Assembly (NCBI GenBank): GCA_022819585.1
Contig: JAJEGY010000029.1
Span: forward strand, 1 to 46,393
From: Dehalococcoidia bacterium
GTDB taxonomy: Bacteria > Chloroflexota > Dehalococcoidia > Lucifugimonadales > Lucifugimonadaceae
Length of the DNA: 46,393 nucleotides
Reading direction: 5' to 3'
In this document: positions 42,624 to 46,393 of the stretch, piece after piece
Layout of the letters: each line of letters begins with the position of its first letter
Numbering within the stretch: position 1 is the stretch's first letter
Notes under the pieces: model-generated
Seen by the model: the letters and a program-made list of their open reading frames with translations, nothing else
Told to the model about the DNA's origin: nothing
Database searches by the model: none
Translations under genes and position numbers: made by a program

Positions 42624-42689
42624 GCAAGCAGTCCCAAAGTTTCGCTGTCCGTCGGTAGGGCAGCGATCGATGTAGAAAGGCAAAACGAA

Positions 42690-43457
42690 ATGAGGCGATT
42701 TGAGGGCAAGACGGTAGTTGTTACTGGTGGCGGCACTGGGATCGGTGAGGCGATATGTCATCGGTTCGCAGATGAGGGTGCGAGTGTTGTGGTCGCGGAG
42801 TTGGAGGTTGAGAATGGTGAGGGCACGGCGGCGGATATCAACGGGAACGGTGGAACCGCGTTGTTTTGTCAGACCGACACATCGAACTCGGATTCGGTGA
42901 GGGCGATGATTGCGTGCGCGGTTGACAAGTTCGGGACGATCGATATTCTCGTCAACAATGCCGCCGCGTTCGTGTTCGGCAAGGTTGAGGATCTTACGGA
43001 TGCGGATTGGGCACGGGTGTTTGGAGTGAATGTGATTGGGTATGCGAACTGTGTGCGCGAGGTGTTGCCGACGTTCCGTGGTGCCGGCGGCGGAGCGGTG
43101 GTGAATATCGCTTCGGTGAGTTCGTTTATTGCTCAGCCGGAGTTTGTCCCGTACAACTCTTCGAAGGGTGCTGTTGCCCAGTTGACGCGGTGCTTGGCGA
43201 TGGATCTTGCGCCTGACAATATTCGGGTGAATGCCGTGTGCCCGGGCTCGATCAAGACGCGGGCCACGGATATGCATATCGATTCACTGGGGTTGGATCG
43301 AGAGCAGTCGTATATTGACTTTGGTCAGGACGCGTTGATGAAGCGGATGGGTGAGCCGCGGGAGATCGCTGCTGTTGTGGCGTTTTTGGCTTCGGATGAT
43401 GCTTCGTATATGACCGGGGAGCATGTGATTGTTGATGGCGGGATGAGTATCGGGTAG
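42690..43457 (+). CDS. Short-chain dehydrogenase/reductase
   Basis: A 255-residue classical SDR. The coenzyme motif TGGGTGIG is at residues 12-19, NNAA near 89-92, and catalytic Ser, Tyr and Lys lie in IASVSSF and YNSSKGA. The end is the usual GEHVIVDGG. I start at ATG 42690, where the family N terminus begins and GAAAGG lies nine bases upstream; the open frame upstream to 42480 overlaps the divergent gene. Its substrate is probably a sugar, polyol or keto acid, judging from neighbours. Confidence 0.92.
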   Translation: MRRFEGKTVVVTGGGTGIGEAICHRFADEGASVVVAELEVENGEGTAADINGNGGTALFCQTDTSNSDSVRAMIACAVDKFGTIDILVNNAAAFVFGKVEDLTDADWARVFGVNVIGYANCVREVLPTFRGAGGGAVVNIASVSSFIAQPEFVPYNSSKGAVAQLTRCLAMDLAPDNIRVNAVCPGSIKTRATDMHIDSLGLDREQSYIDFGQDALMKRMGEPREIAAVVAFLASDDASYMTGEHVIVDGGMSIG

Positions 43458-43467
43458 GCGGAGACTC

Positions 43468-44646
43468 CTAGTTGTTGGTGAAGGCTCCGTCTGGGCGGCG
43501 GAGGTGGGGGGACCAGCCGCGGGGGTCGGTTCGACGTTGTTCGGCTACTTCGATGTCGAAGTCGACGCCCATGCCGGGGGTGTCGGGGCACCAGGCGTAG
43601 CCGTCTTCCCACTCGATTTGCTGGGGGAAGAGGTCGGTGGCGAAGCTGCCGGGGCGGCGTGGCATCTCTTGGACTCCGACGTTGGTGATGGCCATGCTGA
43701 CGGAGACGCAGGCGGCGGCAGAGACGGGTCCGAGCGGGTTGTGCGGAACCATGTCGATGTAGTGGGTTTCGGCCCAGTGGGCGATCTTGAGGGTTTCGGT
43801 GATGCCGCCGACGATACAGAGGTCGGTGCGGCAATAGTCGATGCTCTCGTCTTCGATGACTTCTCGGAAGGGCCACTTGGACCACCAGTGCTCACCGGCG
43901 GCGAGTGGGACACTGGTTTGGCGTCGGACGTTTTTGTAGGAGGCGGGGTTTTCGGAACGCACGGCGTCTTCGACGAAGAAGGGTTTGAACTCTTCCAGTT
44001 GGCGGCAGAGCTGGATGGAGTAGGTAGGGTCGAGGCGAGTGTGGACATCGGTGCAGATCTGGATGTCTGGTCCGACGGCCTCGCGGATAGCACCGAACTG
44101 CTCAACGGCCAAACTGATCGACTTCATCGGATCGAGTTCTGCGGTTGCAGGTTTGGTTCCGCCGTAGGTGCCGACCAGAGGAGTGGTTGTAGGTTGGCCA
44201 GTGCGGGCGAATTTCCATCCTTCGTCGACGTGGCGAAGGGCATCGTCGACGATTTCTTGTGTTGTTTCTCCGCCGATGTGGGGGTAGCAGACAACTTTTT
44301 CTCGAGTGGGACCGCCGAGGAGTTTATACAAGGGCATTCCGACGGATTTGGCTTTGATGTCCCAGAGTGCGATGTCGATGCCGCTGATGGCGCATGCGTA
44401 GACGCGTTCGGCGGGGAAGAATAGCCCGCGGAACATCTGCTGCCAGAGTCGTTCGGTCTCCCATGGGTCGGATCCGATGACGATTTCGGAGAGATGGTCG
44501 ATGGCCAGTGCGATCGAGCGTCCGAGTCGGGCGACTCCGACTTCGCCGAGCCCGTAGATGCCGGCATCGGTGTCGACGCGGACGATGAAGTAGAGCTTGC
44601 CGTCGTCGTCTCGGACAGGGAAGGATCGGATTTGGGTTACTTTCAT
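43468..44646 (-). CDS. D-galactonate dehydratase-like enolase-superfamily enzyme 1
   Basis: A 392-residue sugar-acid dehydratase candidate. All five key residues of E. coli galactonate dehydratase fall at a constant offset of 17: Mg ligands D200, E226 and E252, and catalytic H202 (DVH) and H302 (PHNPLGP). The N-terminal capping domain carries GEVGVARLG and SDPWETERLWQQMFRG. It shares most of its length with the next gene, which lies 21 bases upstream on the same strand. It would dehydrate an aldonate or uronate derivative to a 2-keto-3-deoxy acid. Confidence 0.9.
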   Translation of the reverse strand: MKVTQIRSFPVRDDDGKLYFIVRVDTDAGIYGLGEVGVARLGRSIALAIDHLSEIVIGSDPWETERLWQQMFRGLFFPAERVYACAISGIDIALWDIKAKSVGMPLYKLLGGPTREKVVCYPHIGGETTQEIVDDALRHVDEGWKFARTGQPTTTPLVGTYGGTKPATAELDPMKSISLAVEQFGAIREAVGPDIQICTDVHTRLDPTYSIQLCRQLEEFKPFFVEDAVRSENPASYKNVRRQTSVPLAAGEHWWSKWPFREVIEDESIDYCRTDLCIVGGITETLKIAHWAETHYIDMVPHNPLGPVSAAACVSVSMAITNVGVQEMPRRPGSFATDLFPQQIEWEDGYAWCPDTPGMGVDFDIEVAEQRRTDPRGWSPHLRRPDGAFTNN

Positions 44647-44667
44647 CTGGTTGATTTTCCTTTTTGG

Positions 44668-45831
44668 TTACCAGTTTGTGAATGCTCCGTCGTTGCGGCG
44701 TAGCTGGGGTGACCATCCGTGGGGGTCGCCAGCGCGGGCTTCGGCGACGTCCATGTCCATTTCGATGCCGAGTCCGGGTGCGTCGTTGCAGAATGCGTAG
44801 CCGTCTTCCCATCCGATTTGGACGGGGAAAAGGTCGGTGTTGGTGGTTCCGGGTTGGCGTGGCATCTCTTGGACGCCGACGTTTGTGGATGCCATGCAGA
44901 GGGAGACGCAGGCGGCGGCGGAGACGGGGCCGAGGGGGTTGTGGGGGACGATGTCGATGTAGTGGGTTTCGGCCCAGTGGGTGATTTTTGCCGCCTCGGT
45001 GATGCCTCCGACGATGCAGAGGTCGATGCGTGCGTAGTCGATGAGTTCTTCTTCGATGACTTGTCGGAAGGGCCATTTGGAGACCCACTGCTCGCCGGCT
45101 GCGAGGGGGACGCGGACCTGGTTGCGGAGATTTCGGTAGGAGGCGGGGTTTTCGGATCGGAGGGCGTCTTCGATGAAGTAGGGTTTGAACTCTTCGAGGT
45201 CTTTGCACATCTGGACGATGTGTGCGGTGTCGAGTCGGGTGTGGGCGTCGAGGCAGAGTTGGATGTCTGGGCCGACTGCTTCGCGGACTCTCGCCATCTG
45301 GTCTACTGCGATGCGCATGGATTCGGTAGGTTCGAGTCGTGAGGTGCCGGGTGCTTCGAAGACGCCGGAGGTTTCGGGCTGTCCCCATCGGACGAATTTC
45401 CAGCCTTCTTCTACTCGGTCGACGCAGTTCTGGACGAGGTCTTCGGTGGTTGCGCCTTGGGTGTGGGGGTAGCAGACGACTTTTTCTCGGACGGGACCGC
45501 CGAGGAGTTTGTAGACGGGCATGTCGACGGACTTGCCTTTGATGTCCCAAAGAGCGATGTCGATGGCGGAGATTGCGCATCCGTAGACGCGGTCTGCGGG
45601 GAAGAAGTTGCCTCGGAACATTAACTGCCAGAGGCGCTCGGTTTCCCACGGGTCGGATCCGACGACGACTTCGGCGAGGTGGTCTACGGCTTCCATTATT
45701 GCGCGGCCCATGTTTGAGATGCCGACTTCGCCGATGCCGTGTATTCCAGCATCGGTTTCGATGCGGACGAAGAGGGATACGCCTCCGGTGTCGGTTCTGA
45801 CGGGGAGGTTTTTTACTTCGGTGACCTTCAT
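44668..45831 (-). CDS. D-galactonate dehydratase-like enolase-superfamily enzyme 2
   Basis: A 387-residue paralogue of the following gene with the same catalytic set: D195, H197 (DAH), E221, E247 and H297. The two differ mainly at residues 150-170, a loop near the active site: this copy reads PETSGVFEAPG while the other is longer with PTTTPLVGTYGG, which is the best place to look for different substrate choice. I start at ATG 45829-45831 (MKVTEVKNLPVR), matching the paralogue; the frame continues upstream through repeat DNA to 46203 but is not credible. It is the first gene of the pair. Confidence 0.9.
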   Translation of the reverse strand: MKVTEVKNLPVRTDTGGVSLFVRIETDAGIHGIGEVGISNMGRAIMEAVDHLAEVVVGSDPWETERLWQLMFRGNFFPADRVYGCAISAIDIALWDIKGKSVDMPVYKLLGGPVREKVVCYPHTQGATTEDLVQNCVDRVEEGWKFVRWGQPETSGVFEAPGTSRLEPTESMRIAVDQMARVREAVGPDIQLCLDAHTRLDTAHIVQMCKDLEEFKPYFIEDALRSENPASYRNLRNQVRVPLAAGEQWVSKWPFRQVIEEELIDYARIDLCIVGGITEAAKITHWAETHYIDIVPHNPLGPVSAAACVSLCMASTNVGVQEMPRQPGTTNTDLFPVQIGWEDGYAFCNDAPGLGIEMDMDVAEARAGDPHGWSPQLRRNDGAFTNW

Positions 45832-45921
45832 GGGTTGCTCCGTTGGGAACTTTGTTGTGAATGATGGGGAATGATTGTAATGGCGGGCGGCACGGCCGCT
45901 TTTCTTTTGTTTGTTTGTTGA

Positions 45922-46085
45922 CGCGTTTAATTGGGCCTTTCGGCCTTTTCTTGTTTTTCCGAGATCTCGGGGTTGCCGATTTCTCGGTTCTTGGTTTTGC
46001 CGGGGGCTTCGCTCGGTCCTCTCCCTGCCGCGATCGCCTCGCTGGGCCCTTCCGGTCTTATCGGACCGCCGAAGGGGAGCCGGAC
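45922..46085. repeat. Dispersed repeat, inverted copy of 23483-23628
   Basis: This 164-base element is the reverse complement of 23483-23628 with scattered differences. It has one extra block of about 18 bases near 45958-45980 that doubles a small CCGAGATCTCGG palindrome. The ends (CGCGTTTAATTGGG and GGGAGCCGGAC) match on both copies. It lies upstream of the dehydratase pair. Confidence 0.85.
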
Positions 46086-46275
46086 AGTCAAGCCGGTCCG
46101 CTTCGGACTCACGTCCTTTTTCTTTTCCGCTTCCCGGCGGCGCGGCGTTTTCGCGTCGCTGCGCCGTCGGTCGTCGGTCGACATACGTCTCGCTTCTGGT
46201 CACGGGCTTTGAGCCCTTTCCAATGGTCCAGACACCTGCCTGAGCCGCCAGTGCTCAGGCCCGGGTCGCAGCCAT

Positions 46276-46314
46276 GCCCTCACCCTGGCCCTCTCCCGCC
46301 GAGCGGGAGAGGGG
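46276..46314. repeat. Eleven-base-pair palindrome, copy B (inverted)
   Basis: Within GCCCTCACCCTGGCCCTCTC and the bases after it, CCCTCTCCCGC at 46289-46299 pairs with GCGGGAGAGGG at 46303-46313. It is the inverse of the element at 22043-22082, matching over about 39 bases including the flanking GAGGGTTAGGGTGAGGGC arm. Confidence 0.8.
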
Positions 46315-46393
46315 AGATGAGTCCTCCTCTCGGAGCGGCAACGAGTCGCTGCTTCCCATCGGACCGAGGTCCTCGGGCTGTAGCCGGTCCTGT

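Larger units (their letters stand above)
45832..46393. other. Repeat-rich intergenic end of window
   Basis: No credible gene. Beside the promoter region of the dehydratase pair it contains the dispersed repeat (45922-46085), a hairpin GCCTGAGC/GCTCAGGC (46238-46260) and the palindrome at 46289-46313. Open frames here read through the repeat and encode low-complexity Arg- and Gly-rich translations. Confidence 0.7.

Noticed and set aside
43504-44424. A 306-codon plus-strand open frame over dehydratase 1
   Set aside because: Antisense shadow with Gly/Asp/Val-rich low-complexity translation; no homology recognised.
44324-45649. A 441-codon open frame on the minus strand in another frame of the dehydratase pair
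   Set aside because: The translation is almost entirely Arg/Pro/His, the usual shadow of a GC-rich gene; the true frames hold complete catalytic residues.
45917-46213. Open frames of 85-93 codons at the right end of the window
   Set aside because: They run through the dispersed repeat and the matching element at 23483-23628 yields similar meaningless translations; no ribosome binding site.

Overview
The window is a chromosomal segment from a bacterium, most likely a free-living aerobic heterotroph of the Chloroflexota (SAR202/Dehalococcoidia-like). This rests on lipoproteins with long Val/Glu repeats before the mature domain, several enolase-superfamily sugar-acid dehydratases, SMP-30 lactonases, GYD and YCII proteins, and a DUF1111 di-haem protein. 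The taxonomic call is an inference; no rRNA or marker gene is present. Starts are often GTG or TTG.

Layout. 1-2.6 kb: 3' end of a Gfo/Idh/MocA oxidoreductase, a di-haem cytochrome c peroxidase-like protein and a small lipoprotein. 2.6-6.4 kb (+): formate-tetrahydrofolate ligase, a mandelate-racemase-type enzyme and a PHP phosphoesterase. 6.5-7.9 kb: aldo/keto reductase and an orphan HigA-like antitoxin. 7.9-13.4 kb (-): a family 5 ABC importer (binding protein, two permeases, no ATPase) with a downstream amidohydrolase. 13.7-17.7 kb: amidohydrolase, YCII protein, a degenerate class I glutamine amidotransferase, GYD protein, and a lipoprotein with a collagen-like stretch and three tandem sensor-like repeats. 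17.8-22.4 kb: tRNA-Ile(GAT), UMF1-type MFS protein, RDD membrane protein, cupin, a mycothiol-dependent formaldehyde dehydrogenase homologue, about 0.55 kb of dispersed palindromic repeats, and a DUF378 membrane protein. 22.5-23.4 kb: a probable cobalamin-binding light sensor fused to a C-terminal XRE helix-turn-helix. 23.6-26.2 kb: two tandem amidohydrolases. 26.3-35.0 kb (-): a pentose phosphate gene cluster (tkt, rpiB, tal, pgi, unknown gene, gnd, zwf). 35.1-46.4 kb: a sugar/sugar-acid region with two SMP-30 lactonases, an aldehyde dehydrogenase, a small protein plus retropepsin-like protease pair, GH4 glycosidase, zinc-type dehydrogenase, sulfite-oxidase-like protein, SDR and two tandem D-galactonate dehydratase-like enzymes, ending in a repeat-rich intergenic stretch.

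How it fits together. GH4 glycosidase, sugar dehydrogenases, lactonases and sugar-acid dehydratases could oxidise and dehydrate imported sugars or uronates next to a nearly complete pentose phosphate pathway. The formaldehyde dehydrogenase and formate-THF ligase point to one-carbon oxidation and assimilation.

The most promising novelty is the regulator at 22521-23408. It keeps every signature residue of the CarH adenosylcobalamin photosensor, but carries an XRE DNA-binding domain at the C terminus instead of a MerR domain at the N terminus. It is divergently oriented from a two-helix membrane protein, across an AT-rich intergenic region with repeated operator-like elements.
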